From: an uncultured Pirellulales bacterium
GTDB taxonomy: Bacteria; Planctomycetota; Planctomycetia; Pirellulales; Thermoguttaceae
DNA length: 64,000 bases
NCBI GenBank assembly: GCA_938015445.1
Contig: CALLPE010000027.1
Coordinates: forward strand, 28,467-92,466
Reading direction: 5' to 3'
The notes below the pieces were generated by a model that had not been told where the DNA came from, searched no databases, and saw only the letters and a program-made list of their open reading frames with translations. Shown one piece after another: positions 54,200-63,537 of the stretch (positions within the stretch are counted from its first letter, which is position 1; each line of letters begins with the position of its first letter). Position numbers and translations under genes: made by a program.

Positions 54200-55876
54200 A
54201 TGAAATGGGTCGTTGGTGCGACAAAGCCCGGACGCTCGCTACGTCTGGGAAGCATCGCTACGGCGGCAATCGTGCTGCTGGCGGTGTCTTCGGCAGAGGC
54301 GGTCGGGCTGCGGCACTTCACCTGCATGGTGCCGATGCGCGACGGCACGCGGCTGGCCACCGACGTGTATCTGCCCCGGCTGCCGCGCGGCCCTTATCCG
54401 GCGCTTCTGGTCCGCACACCATATGGCAAGCACGAGATAACCCGTCTGGCGGCCCGCTGGGTCTGCCACCACGGCGTGGCCCTGGTGGTGCAGGATACGC
54501 GCGGCCGGTTCTGCTCGGAGGGTGCGGGAGCGATGGTCTTCTTGGACGACGGTTGGGGGGACAATCGCGACGGCCACGACACTATTCGGTGGATCGCCCG
54601 ACAAAACTGGTGCGACGGCACCGTGGGCATGTGGGGCGTGTCGGCTTTGGGTGTGATGGCCAATCTGGCTGCGCCCGACGCACCGCAAGCGCTCAAAGCG
54701 CAGCATGTAATGATGGCTTTTTCCGACATGTACTCGCAGGCGGTTTACCAAGGGGGCGTGCTGCGCAAGTCGCTGGTGGAAGGCTGGCTGCGAGAGAACC
54801 GTTTTCCTGCCAGCGCTTTGGATAAGGCTTTGCAGCATCCGACCTACGACGATTTTTGGTCGTCGCTGAACTGCGAGGCCCAGGCGGCCCGCGTCAATAC
54901 CCCGGCGGTGTTCGTAGGCGGATGGTACGATATTTTCCTGCAAGGCACGATCAACTCGTTCGTGTCGATCCACAACCACGGCGGCCCACGTGCCAGGGGC
55001 AATTGCCGGCTGATAATTGGCCCCTGGACGCACAAGGACGCCCAGTGGCTGGCCGATCCGCGTAAAGCCCGCGGCGTGCCGCAGGCCGCCGATCCCTTGC
55101 GGTTCTTCAATTACTGGCTGAAAGGCTGCCCCAGCGGCGTGCCCGGCGACAAACCGGTGCATTACTACGTGATGGGCGACAGAGGCGACCCGTGCGCGCC
55201 GGGCAACTTCTGGCGAACCGCCGACAACTGGCCACCCCCGACCACTGCGGTAAAGTTCTATCTGCACGCCGACGGGAGCCTGCAAACTGTGCCGCCGGAT
55301 CAGTCCGACGCCAAACTCAGTTACCGTTACGACCCCAACGATCCCGTGCCCACCATCGGCGGGCAAAACCTGCACGGCACATATGGCCCGTTGGACCAGC
55401 GCCCGGTGGAATCGCGCAGCGACGTGCTGCTTTTCACCAGCGAGCCACTTTCCGAGCCGATGGAAGTGACCGGGCGGATATACGCCGCGCTGTACGTATC
55501 GTCCGACTGTCCGGACACCGACTTCACGGTCAAACTGACCGACGTATATCCCGACGGCCGGTCGATCATCCTCTGCGACGGCATATTGCGCGCCCGTTAC
55601 CACCAGTCGCCGCAACAGGCCAGCTTGCTTACGGCGGGCAAAGTGTACCGGTTGCAGATCGACTTGTGGAGTACGTCGGTGGTGTTCAACCGAGGGCACC
55701 GGATCCGCGTGGCCGTTTCCTCGTCGAACTATCCGCGTTTCGAGCCGAACCCCAACACGGGCGAGTTGCCGCACGAGGCACGCGAAACTCGCGTGGCTAC
55801 AAACACGGTTCACTTGTCCGCTCAGCATCCTTCGCACATAATTCTGCCGGTCGATCCGCGGCAAGGCCGGCGGTGA
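54200..55876 (+). CDS. Exported CocE/NonD-family hydrolase
   Basis: 558 residues; ATG 54200 with GAAGG 8 bases upstream. A signal peptide (LGSIATAAIVLLAVSSAEA) is followed by VPMRDGTRLATDVYLPR, the usual opening of X-Pro dipeptidyl-peptidase/CocE hydrolases. The catalytic triad is readable as Ser148 (GMWGVSALG), Asp244 (VGGWYDIF) and His278 (IGPWTHKD). The C-terminal ~200 residues form a jelly-roll with SRSDVLLFTSEPLSEPMEV. Substrates in the family are esters or amides; here unknown. Located just upstream of nikR in the same direction. Confidence 0.93.
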   Translation: MKWVVGATKPGRSLRLGSIATAAIVLLAVSSAEAVGLRHFTCMVPMRDGTRLATDVYLPRLPRGPYPALLVRTPYGKHEITRLAARWVCHHGVALVVQDTRGRFCSEGAGAMVFLDDGWGDNRDGHDTIRWIARQNWCDGTVGMWGVSALGVMANLAAPDAPQALKAQHVMMAFSDMYSQAVYQGGVLRKSLVEGWLRENRFPASALDKALQHPTYDDFWSSLNCEAQAARVNTPAVFVGGWYDIFLQGTINSFVSIHNHGGPRARGNCRLIIGPWTHKDAQWLADPRKARGVPQAADPLRFFNYWLKGCPSGVPGDKPVHYYVMGDRGDPCAPGNFWRTADNWPPPTTAVKFYLHADGSLQTVPPDQSDAKLSYRYDPNDPVPTIGGQNLHGTYGPLDQRPVESRSDVLLFTSEPLSEPMEVTGRIYAALYVSSDCPDTDFTVKLTDVYPDGRSIILCDGILRARYHQSPQQASLLTAGKVYRLQIDLWSTSVVFNRGHRIRVAVSSSNYPRFEPNPNTGELPHEARETRVATNTVHLSAQHPSHIILPVDPRQGRR

Positions 55877-55882
55877 ACTTAC

Positions 55883-55907
55883 GAGCCGTGAGGGTCAGCG
55901 ACGGCTC
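55883..55907. terminator. Inverted repeat between the hydrolase gene and nikR
   Basis: GAGCCGT (55883-55889) and ACGGCTC (55901-55907) could form a 7-bp stem with an 11-nt loop shortly after the hydrolase stop. It may be a terminator or merely a chance hairpin; it does not resemble the E. coli NikR operator. Confidence 0.3.
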
Positions 55908-55972
55908 ACAGCGTGCCGGCCGAATGGGACAGCTTTGTTTCTTACTTGCGCAAACACAAGGCGGGCAAGAGC

Positions 55973-56455
55973 ATGTCGGGAATCGTGCGTTTCTCCGTGT
56001 CCTTGGAAGGCGAGTTGCTGGAAGCCTTCGACCGCTACTGCAAGCAGGAACACTTCGCCACCCGCAGCGAAGCAGTCCGGCAGTTGATCCGCGAGAAACT
56101 GACCGCACAGGCGTGGGAGGCCGATTGTGAGGACGCCGCCGGCACGCTGACGCTGGTGTACGATCATCACCGCTCGAACCTGCGCGACCATCTGACCCAG
56201 TTGCAACACGACAACGTCAACTTGGTGGTATCGACGTTGCACGCCCATCTTACCCACGATCTGTGCCTGGAAGTGATCGTGCTGCGCGGGCCGGCGGCAC
56301 GGCTACGGCAGATCGCCGCGCAATTACGAGGGTTGAAGGGAATTCATCGAGGAGAGCTGGTGATGGCCGCTGCGCAGCCGGCGCCGGACGGGCGACATGG
56401 TTCACCGCACCGAAAGCATAAACACACGGCAGACGATCCCGAGCCGGTAGCGTAA
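55973..56455 (+). CDS. nikR: Nickel-responsive transcriptional regulator
   Basis: 160 residues from ATG 55973 (MSGIVRFSVSLEGELLEAFD); 20 open codons upstream are not family-like. The ribbon-helix-helix is RFSVSLEGELLEAFDRYC through RSEAVRQLIREKL. The nickel site is complete: H79, H90, H92 and C98 keep the spacing of E. coli H76/H87/H89/C95. NikR represses nickel uptake genes when Ni(II) is bound. The C-terminal 25 residues are extra, His/Lys-rich and disordered. No nickel transporter, urease or hydrogenase gene is in the window. Confidence 0.95.
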   Translation: MSGIVRFSVSLEGELLEAFDRYCKQEHFATRSEAVRQLIREKLTAQAWEADCEDAAGTLTLVYDHHRSNLRDHLTQLQHDNVNLVVSTLHAHLTHDLCLEVIVLRGPAARLRQIAAQLRGLKGIHRGELVMAAAQPAPDGRHGSPHRKHKHTADDPEPVA

Positions 56456-56471
56456 GCGACGGGCATAGGAT

Positions 56472-56487
56472 GGCGGCCGGAGCCGCC
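56472..56487. terminator. Short hairpin between convergent nikR and beta-helix genes
   Basis: GGCGGC (56472-56477), loop CGGA, then GCCGCC (56482-56487). A perfect 6-bp GC stem between two convergent stops is a plausible terminator, though no T-run follows. Confidence 0.35.
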
Positions 56488-56551
56488 GGGCGTTCGACGC
56501 ATCCGGGCCGGAGAGGTAATCGAAGGGTGATCGCGCGGCTTCGCTCGCCGT

Positions 56552-57841
56552 TCAATCGCCCTGGTCTTTGAGCATTACCCAGACGCCGAATTCGCCTTCA
56601 ATGGGCAATCCGATCGGCTTGCCCAAGTATCGCGCAGCCAGCACCGGCTTGCCATAAAAGTCGCGTGGGTTTTGCAGGCGGAACTTGTCGCCGCGGTTGA
56701 GCCACTTGCCGGGATCGAGTCGCACAGGGGATCGCTGCGCGAAGTTGACCACGATCAAATTGGCCCGACGCGGATCGTACCGGCTGGGGCGCAGCTCGAT
56801 TATCACCTCTGGCTGCTTGGGCCGCGGCTGGTTCTTGCCCACGACGATGTTACCCTGTTCGACTACTTGCTTGTAGCGATTGATCGACAGGTTGCCGTTG
56901 AGTATTACGTTGTCGCGCACCTGGCAGTCTTCGTTTTCTTTGGCCGTGTAGCCTATTTGCATGTTGATGTTGTACAGGAAGTTCCGCAATACACGGATGT
57001 TGCGGCTGGGCCGGCCGCCGCCGACCAGGAACGTCCCCCCGTTGTAGGCCACGTTGCCTTCGATCAGATAGTTATCCACGTATGCCTGCGACGAGCCGTA
57101 GGCGTGCATGGTGTAGCTGAAACCGCCGGTCAGGATGCATTCGGCGATGGTCTTCACGCCGTCCTGGTTCTGGGTGTAGATGGCGTGCCCGTGGCCCCGG
57201 TCCGGCGCCGACCAGCCGTTGTCGTAGATGATCGCGCCGTACAGCTCGCTGTTGGTCGAGCCTTTCCACCAGCTTACGCCCTGGGCGTTGTCGTGGATCA
57301 GCAGATGGATGAACTTGCAGCCTTCGCCGCTATAGACACTCAGTCCGCCCCAGGGTCGGTTGTAGCTTTGCGGATGCGAGCCAGGCTCTTCTACCCGGCG
57401 CGGCATGGTGAAGTTTTCGGAAACGATGATCTCCAAGTCCCAGATCCACAGCCACGTCGATGGTGCCTGCACCGACAGCCCACCGTCGATTATGGTGCGT
57501 TGGCCGGGCAGCGCGCGCACGTGAATCGGTTTGTCCTTCTGCCCGGCCAGTTTCACCACGTACCCGGAAGAGCCTTGTTTGCGGTCAGGATATTTGTACG
57601 TGCCGGGCAGAAGCCACAGTGTATCACCGGGAGCGATCTTCTGCTTGCCCTCCAAAGCGGACTGCAAATCCCAGGGCGAGTCCTTGGTGCCGGCACCCTC
57701 GGGCTTGCCATCCACAGCAGCGTACCAATCGGCCGCGCAGGCCGACTGTGCCGTGCCGCTCCAAATCGCAGAAACCAGCACAAAGCCAACTACCAACATT
57801 TGCTTAACTGTGGTTGACATGCTCGCAACTGTGCGTGACAT
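56552..57841 (-). CDS. Secreted right-handed beta-helix protein
   Basis: 429 residues from ATG 57841, with GGAGG close upstream; a second in-frame ATG lies 7 codons later. Signal peptide (QMLVVGFVLVSAIWSGTAQS). WDLQSALEGKQKIAPGDTLWL is a typical lead-in of pectate-lyase-like proteins (PbH1/Beta_helix), followed by repeated short strands such as NYLIEGNVAYNGGTFLVGG and VRDNVILNGNLSIN. No catalytic Arg/Asp set could be identified. A role in binding or cutting extracellular polysaccharide is inferred. A 20-bp periodic array lies in its leader. Confidence 0.85.
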   Translation of the reverse strand: MSRTVASMSTTVKQMLVVGFVLVSAIWSGTAQSACAADWYAAVDGKPEGAGTKDSPWDLQSALEGKQKIAPGDTLWLLPGTYKYPDRKQGSSGYVVKLAGQKDKPIHVRALPGQRTIIDGGLSVQAPSTWLWIWDLEIIVSENFTMPRRVEEPGSHPQSYNRPWGGLSVYSGEGCKFIHLLIHDNAQGVSWWKGSTNSELYGAIIYDNGWSAPDRGHGHAIYTQNQDGVKTIAECILTGGFSYTMHAYGSSQAYVDNYLIEGNVAYNGGTFLVGGGRPSRNIRVLRNFLYNINMQIGYTAKENEDCQVRDNVILNGNLSINRYKQVVEQGNIVVGKNQPRPKQPEVIIELRPSRYDPRRANLIVVNFAQRSPVRLDPGKWLNRGDKFRLQNPRDFYGKPVLAARYLGKPIGLPIEGEFGVWVMLKDQGD

Positions 57842-58144
57842 AGTCGCACCTCCTTCGACCAAGGCCTATCAATCTGCCGGCGAGCGGCCGTCGGCGTTTC
57901 GCCCCGATAACAACAGCAGCGGCACCGCCCTAAGCACTTCGCCCGGATTACAAGGCCTTCGCTCAGGTAACAAGGCCTTCGCACAGATACCAAGGCCGTC
58001 TCTTAGATAACAAACACCCGATAACAATCGACCTTTGCCAATTGGCCAAATAACTTTTCGCAAGCAAGCGCGCCATGTTCCACTCCACATCTACCTCAAG
58101 GCTGCCAAGCAGGCGGGACCATGGTGTCCGAATGGCTGACGGCA
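57842..58144. other. Gap of 303 bp between beta-helix and M14 genes
   Basis: Both flanking genes are on the minus strand, so this is the 5' leader of the beta-helix gene and the 3' region of the M14 gene. It contains the 20-bp array at 57901-58020 and no gene. Confidence 0.4.
57901..58020. repeat. Six-unit 20-bp periodic array
   Basis: Blocks starting at 57901, 57921, 57941, 57961, 57981 and 58001 keep a 20-bp period; the central three are best (GATAACAAGGCCTTC core), the outer ones decayed. Confidence 0.75.
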
Positions 58145-60442
58145 CTAAGGTTGCGGCCGCTGCTTTGTGGCGGCCTTTTGGAAATCGTACAGCAGTATGC
58201 CTCGGCCCACGCCGGCCACGTCGCCCACGCGGGCAGCTTGAAAGGCCATGTAGCGGCCGTCGTCGCTGACGACCGGATTGGAAGCCTTCCACTTGCCGCC
58301 TTCGTTGAAGTAGGTCAGCCGCTGGAGCGCCCCCGAGCCGTCCAAGGCCAGCTTGTATATGTCGATGTATTGCGATCCTTTGGGATTGTGCCGGTCGCAT
58401 TCCACGCAGGTGAACTTGCCGTCGGGGAAAATGCCTTCGGGTTCGTCGTACTGATTTGGGGCGTTGGAGTAATTGGTTACTTTGCCGGTTTTCAGATCGA
58501 CGCCCATCACCTCGGTTCCCTGGTAGCCGTAGGCGCTGAAGGTCAGTTCGTTTTCTTCCGGCGGGCGGAAGTTTTGCGTCTCCAAACCGCAGCGGAACGG
58601 CAAATCGCGACTATCCAGCACTTTGCGCTTGTTGGCCAGCGTGGGCTTGCCCTGCTGATAAACAATGTCGGCCATCCAGATTTGGCTGGCCCCGGCGGGC
58701 AAATCGTCCGGGTAAAGCTGATGGTTGATCGTCCAAGCGATGCGCAGCGATTTACGCGACACGGCAGGCCCTTCAGCACAACGCACGCCCAGCGGTACCG
58801 CCGGGCTGTCCAGCTTCCGGCTGAGCACCCAAAGCTCCGGCGTCTTCCACCGGGCAGCCCAAGGGTCGGACGGATCGAACTTCGGCGCGCCAGAAAGCAG
58901 AATGTCGCCATTGCTCAAATACAACGCGCGAACGTAACCGGCGTGGAAATAGTGATGCGTCAGCGGGCGAATGACGCCGGTGGCCAGCTCCAGCTCGTAC
59001 GCGTCGCCGAACGTTTTGGACAAGAACAGGAGCCGCTTGCCGTCGTGCGACCAATCGGCACGTTCGCCAAAATGCGTCAGCCGCCGGATGTGCGGCGGTA
59101 GGTTGGCCAGCGGCGAGTCGGGTTCTTCGTCCGCTGCCCGATGAGTAATGACCTGCGGTGGCTCGGGCGGCGGCGGAGTCCTCGGCACCGATTGCGCCGG
59201 TTGCGGCTGTTGCTGCGGTTCCGCCTGTTGTGTGGGGCGTGGCGGGGCTTGCCCTGTCGCTTCGCCCGCCGCTGCCGCGGTCGCTCCAGCGGTCTTGGTG
59301 CCTGCCGCCTTGCGCTCCAACGCGTGCTCGAAGAGGGCCTGATAAAACGCCAGTTGGATGTCCAATATCTGCTCCAGCGTGACGGGGCACGCTTTTTCGT
59401 CGGCGATGCCGTGCGGGCACTCGAACACGAAGGCAGTAGCCCCGCTGGTGTGATACAGAGCGCTGACCAGATTGAAACTGGCGTAGTCGCTTTCCCGCGT
59501 CGGCGCAGTCTGCGCCGCGGGCAGCGCCCCGTGGGGCAAACCCCGGGCTTGATAAAGTTGCGCCACTCGACCGGCCAACTCGGCAACCTCCTGCTGCACC
59601 TCTACCGGCACCCAGGCCGGCCGCAACAGAACCGGCGCAGACTGGTGACTGTGCAAGGAAACTGCCAAATCCGGTGCTTCCTGGCGGGCCACGCGCAGAA
59701 TGGCCGGGGCCTCGTTCCCCATAGGCTCGAAGAACTCGTCGTGCATGGGATTAATGCCCTGCTGATCGAAGTAGCAGCCCATGAAACCGACCAGCGGGCC
59801 GGTGAACGGATGCACCCGTTTCGATCGTGGCCAGTAGGCGATTGTGTTGTCGGCCCAGGTTCCCTGGCCCCAGAACTGGAATTCGTCGTGTGTCATGCCA
59901 TGGGCGGCGCGGGGTTCAAAGCGGGCCACACCATCAGGATTTCCGCAAGGGACGATCAGCAATCGGCACTTACGGCCAAGTTGCTGCAACTGCGATTGGT
60001 CGCGGCCGCGCAAGTCGCGCCCGCTCTCCATTATCGCTATCAAGTTGACCAAGCCGGTCAGCCCTTCCACCTCATGCCCGTGTACCGGACCGATCAACAG
60101 CACGACCGGTTTGCGGCGCGCGGCCTTGTCGGCGTAGGCCGCAGGCTCGCGGGCGCCGACGGCCGAGTTGAAGTTGGCCAATCGCTGCTGCGGCTCGCGC
60201 TGGCCAAAGCTGACCAACCACACCGGCCTTCCGCCTGCGCTGCGGGCGATGACCGACACGGCGCCTTCTTTGAGCTTCTCCCATCGCTGGGGAAGCCCTT
60301 CCACGTCACCTATCCACCAGTCGGGCAACTTCAGCGGTTTCAGACGCTGTTTAGCTTCCGCGTAGGTCAACGAAGCAGCAGACGCCGCCACGCAGCCCAC
60401 AACTGTCAATATCGCAGCGCAACACAAGTGAATCGATTGCAT
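58145..60442 (-). CDS. M14 zinc carboxypeptidase fused to a TolB-like propeller
   Basis: 765 residues; ATG 60442 with GGAGG 7 bases upstream; signal peptide to about residue 23. Residues ~30-390 are an M14 peptidase: zinc motif H121-G-H-E124 in GPVHGHEVEG, NPDG at 168-171, a zinc His at 264 or 266 in SLHSHQ, and the catalytic Glu as E341 in FVFECPHG. A Pro/Gln-rich linker (~395-450) leads to a C-terminal beta-propeller of TolB/WD40 type (~460-755) with repeats such as ADWSHDGKRLLFLS and GKWKASNPVVSDDGRYMAFQ. Probably a periplasmic enzyme; the natural substrate is unclear. Confidence 0.88.
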   Translation of the reverse strand: MQSIHLCCAAILTVVGCVAASAASLTYAEAKQRLKPLKLPDWWIGDVEGLPQRWEKLKEGAVSVIARSAGGRPVWLVSFGQREPQQRLANFNSAVGAREPAAYADKAARRKPVVLLIGPVHGHEVEGLTGLVNLIAIMESGRDLRGRDQSQLQQLGRKCRLLIVPCGNPDGVARFEPRAAHGMTHDEFQFWGQGTWADNTIAYWPRSKRVHPFTGPLVGFMGCYFDQQGINPMHDEFFEPMGNEAPAILRVARQEAPDLAVSLHSHQSAPVLLRPAWVPVEVQQEVAELAGRVAQLYQARGLPHGALPAAQTAPTRESDYASFNLVSALYHTSGATAFVFECPHGIADEKACPVTLEQILDIQLAFYQALFEHALERKAAGTKTAGATAAAAGEATGQAPPRPTQQAEPQQQPQPAQSVPRTPPPPEPPQVITHRAADEEPDSPLANLPPHIRRLTHFGERADWSHDGKRLLFLSKTFGDAYELELATGVIRPLTHHYFHAGYVRALYLSNGDILLSGAPKFDPSDPWAARWKTPELWVLSRKLDSPAVPLGVRCAEGPAVSRKSLRIAWTINHQLYPDDLPAGASQIWMADIVYQQGKPTLANKRKVLDSRDLPFRCGLETQNFRPPEENELTFSAYGYQGTEVMGVDLKTGKVTNYSNAPNQYDEPEGIFPDGKFTCVECDRHNPKGSQYIDIYKLALDGSGALQRLTYFNEGGKWKASNPVVSDDGRYMAFQAARVGDVAGVGRGILLYDFQKAATKQRPQP

Positions 60443-60609
60443 GGGCGAACCTCCGAACAAGTGGCGTTGTAACTGCAACGTAACAGGCGGGCGATAGTGC
60501 AGGTGGACAGCCGGGTTTCCGGCGCGCTAGCGGGAACGGGGCTGCGACGCGGCAACAGCCCAGGACTCGGTCCGCCTCAAGTCTTCCACCACCCCGACAT
60601 TACTTTGCA

Positions 60610-63537
60610 CTATCGCTGCGGCGATTTCAACTTGCAGACTTGCAGACTTGCAGCACTTATCATGCGCTTGTCGCGCCATCTCCTGTGCCGGCAGAAGACG
60701 GCCATCAGCAGCATCGCGCTTCCGAGCAGCAGCCAAGTGGCCGGTTCGGGAACGGTGCCCAAGTTACCATCACCGACGATTTCCACCACAACAGCCGGTT
60801 TCCCCGCTATGGCCGACTGGGGCAGATAGGCCGAAGAGCGAAACGCCAGTCGGGCCGGGCTGCCTGGCGCTGCCTCCAGTTCGATGACCGTTTGTCGGAC
60901 GAAGCCGGCCGTCAGTGCAGCGCCCGCTTCGATTGTCGTGCTTCCCGCACCGTCGATGTCGCCTGCGTGCTTGTGCCCCTCGGCAATCACGAGCTGCGCT
61001 TCGTTGAGAATCGGCAGGTGCAGCCCTGCAAGCTGGCTGTCGCTGAGCGGATCGCCTGGCCCGGCAATCGCCAAAACGCCCTGGCGGATATGCAGCAGAG
61101 TGCGACCGGGATCGATTGTGACCTCGTCTTCATCGAGCCAAAGCGTGTACGTCTGCTGTCCTGTTTTGGTGGTGGTCCCGCGCCAATGCAGCTTTTGGGC
61201 GATGTGAATGCCGGTCGTGCTATCGCCTCCGCTGTGCTCGTGGCCTGCTGCCCAATCGGCCGACAGCTCGCAACCGTCGAACATCACGCTTGCCGCGCGA
61301 AGCATTTCGCCTTCGGCAGCATGAATGCCGCGCAGCAGCACGGGGCCGCCGACGATTTCTCCGCCGCCGCTTACAATGCCGGTCAGTGCCAGGCCCGCCG
61401 GTGCCACGGCCAGCGTGGCGCCGGAATCGATGTTCAGTTTCGGCGTCCAGGCGTCATACGACGCCAGGCTCAGGTCTGTACTGCCGGCCACGCTATCGAC
61501 CACGCGCAGGCCAACGTTGGGGTCGTCCCATTGATTGCCTGCCGGCAGGTGCAGCGTCGTGTCGGTTGGAGCCAAGGTCAAATAGCCGCCATTGCCAGAA
61601 AGCGTGCGCAGCCGTCCGACTTCGTCCGCACCGTAGGGGCGCAACATGGCCTCCAAATACACGGCCGGCCCCTGAAGACTCAATCCGCTCAGACCGCTGC
61701 CGTTGACGACGAATTGCAAGCTGCTATTGTTCCAATCCACTCCGCCGTCGGGGCCACCGGGGGTTGATTTTTCGCCCAAGAGGATTTCCATCACCGACTG
61801 GGCCTGCGAGGTTCCTTGGCCCTCAATGACACCATCCAGGCGGTGGAAGCCAACGTTTCCGGGCTCGGCCATGTCCGACTGGCGTAGCCGCAACAGGCCG
61901 CCTGGGGCAATTACGCAGCGGCTGCGCAGGTGCACGCCGCCGTGCGCGACGTTTTCGCTGCGGAAGCGGCTGTCGATGTTGAGCTGCGCGCCGGGGCCGA
62001 CGGTGATCACGTCCTGGTCGTCGCGTCCCAGGATCAGCCAGGCCATCCCGCCAGAGCGAGACTGCCCGCCCTGCACACCCACGCTGGCGTGCGGAGCGAT
62101 GGCCACGTTGCCGCCGATGACGCAATCGGCGCCATCGACGCTCAGTTGCGCGGCGTGTTGAAATGTCAGGCCCGAGTCGAACACGGCCGTAGCAGGCGAT
62201 TGTCCCAGGTTGACCAATCCGAAACGTCCAACGGTAAGTTCGCTGGTTGCCGCGCTGCAATCGCCGCCTAGAACGCCGGAAAACACCATTGGCGGCGCGA
62301 AACTGCCTCCGGCCAGCAAGGTGGCGATGGCACCGTCGGTCAGTTCGAGTCTGATAGTGCTCGCCCCGGTGGCCCCGGTAAGTCGGAAGGAGTTACCGAA
62401 CCGCCATGCGGTCGGGTCCCAACCGTGGGCGTAGCGGATGGCGGCTGGCAGCGCGTCGGTTGCCGCGGTGGCGACGCCCAGTCCGGCGCCGCTGCGGCAG
62501 GGCCCGGCGAACTCCAACACGCCGCCTTGTGGCCCAAAGCTGATGTTGCGTTCCATCACGATGAGGGCTGCGTCGGCGAAGGCATTGCGGATGCTCAGCC
62601 GGCCGCCGTCGATCAGCACCGGCCCGGCCCCTAAGGGCGAGTTACCTGCCGCGGGGATTGTCCCTTCGGGGGAACTGTAAGCGGCCTCGATACTGAGAGT
62701 CCCGCCGCGGACAGCCAATTCGCCATTGAACCTATGAGCGACGTTGGTAAAAGTCTGCGTAGCGCTGCCGATCTTGGCGAGCGATCCTCCAGAGCCGCTG
62801 ATTACGCCTCGGTACACGGCCGGGACGTCGGCCGCGCCGACCAACAGGCTGGCGTTGTTGAGGATCACGTTGCCTTTGTCGGTGCTGCCGCCGCTCAGTG
62901 CGCCGACGGTCTCGGACACTCCAGCCAGCAGTTCGAGCACCCCGGCGGTCGCAGCCAATTCCACCACTCCCGGATCAGGCAGGACTTCGGAGCGCGCCAG
63001 TTGCACGCGCCCCTGACGAATCGTAGTACTGCCGCTGTAACTGTTGGTGCCAGAAAGTATCAAGTGCCCTTCGCCGGTCTTCAGCAGTGCGCCGGGCGTT
63101 GTGCCGTCGGCCATAGGGGCCATGATCGTCAAACGCTGCCACTGCCCGATATTGAACTCGCAGGTACCTTCCAATTCGACTCTTAGCGACTCCAGCGCGC
63201 CGCCGATTGCGGCACGCAGGTCGCTTTTGACGGGAGTCATATTCACCGGGCCGGCCAGCACCAGCGTGCCGTGGCCCACCAGGTTGAACTCGTAACTGGT
63301 CGCAAAGACATCGTAGCCCAGCAGCAGACCCTGCGGCCCGGTGCTGTGGCGCGAGTCGAGCTTGACGCTCAGCGTGCCGGTGAGCTTCAGCGTGCTTTCG
63401 AAGCGATTGTCGATCAGCCCGCCTGCCCAGCGCGCCGGGTCGAGATAGTCGGCCGTACCGCTGGTGGGGTTTGTCCAGCCGGCCAGGCAGACTGCCGGGG
63501 ATATGATTAAGAGGACTCCCACTGCCCAGCGGATCAT
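60610..63537 (-). CDS. PEP-CTERM protein with autotransporter-type beta-strand repeats
   Basis: 975 residues if it begins at ATG 63537 (MIRWAVGVLLIISPAVCLAG, a good signal peptide); the frame stays open to 63906 through an 18-bp array, so a longer N-terminus cannot be excluded and the spacing to AAAGG is poor. The passenger is a beta-helix with the autotransporter-associated repeat (GEGHLILSGTNSYSGSTTIR then QGRVQL), Gly-rich throughout. The C-terminus has VPEPATWLLLGSAMLLMA then VFCRHRR, the PEP-CTERM sorting signal, which predicts handling by an exosortase. An unusual ~20-residue tail after the basic anchor derives in part from an 8-bp repeat. Adhesion or matrix role inferred. Confidence 0.85.
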   Translation of the reverse strand: MIRWAVGVLLIISPAVCLAGWTNPTSGTADYLDPARWAGGLIDNRFESTLKLTGTLSVKLDSRHSTGPQGLLLGYDVFATSYEFNLVGHGTLVLAGPVNMTPVKSDLRAAIGGALESLRVELEGTCEFNIGQWQRLTIMAPMADGTTPGALLKTGEGHLILSGTNSYSGSTTIRQGRVQLARSEVLPDPGVVELAATAGVLELLAGVSETVGALSGGSTDKGNVILNNASLLVGAADVPAVYRGVISGSGGSLAKIGSATQTFTNVAHRFNGELAVRGGTLSIEAAYSSPEGTIPAAGNSPLGAGPVLIDGGRLSIRNAFADAALIVMERNISFGPQGGVLEFAGPCRSGAGLGVATAATDALPAAIRYAHGWDPTAWRFGNSFRLTGATGASTIRLELTDGAIATLLAGGSFAPPMVFSGVLGGDCSAATSELTVGRFGLVNLGQSPATAVFDSGLTFQHAAQLSVDGADCVIGGNVAIAPHASVGVQGGQSRSGGMAWLILGRDDQDVITVGPGAQLNIDSRFRSENVAHGGVHLRSRCVIAPGGLLRLRQSDMAEPGNVGFHRLDGVIEGQGTSQAQSVMEILLGEKSTPGGPDGGVDWNNSSLQFVVNGSGLSGLSLQGPAVYLEAMLRPYGADEVGRLRTLSGNGGYLTLAPTDTTLHLPAGNQWDDPNVGLRVVDSVAGSTDLSLASYDAWTPKLNIDSGATLAVAPAGLALTGIVSGGGEIVGGPVLLRGIHAAEGEMLRAASVMFDGCELSADWAAGHEHSGGDSTTGIHIAQKLHWRGTTTKTGQQTYTLWLDEDEVTIDPGRTLLHIRQGVLAIAGPGDPLSDSQLAGLHLPILNEAQLVIAEGHKHAGDIDGAGSTTIEAGAALTAGFVRQTVIELEAAPGSPARLAFRSSAYLPQSAIAGKPAVVVEIVGDGNLGTVPEPATWLLLGSAMLLMAVFCRHRRWRDKRMISAASLQVCKLKSPQR
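60630..60653 (-). repeat. Three 8-bp units inside the tail of the PEP-CTERM gene
   Basis: ACTTGCAG repeated exactly three times at 60630-60653. The unit is not a multiple of three, so any gain or loss shifts the reading frame of the last ten codons. Confidence 0.8.

Noticed and set aside
54239..55864. 541-codon minus-strand frame opposite the CocE-type hydrolase
   Set aside because: Shadow of the hydrolase reading frame; composition rich in Arg/His/Val typical of antisense GC-rich frames.
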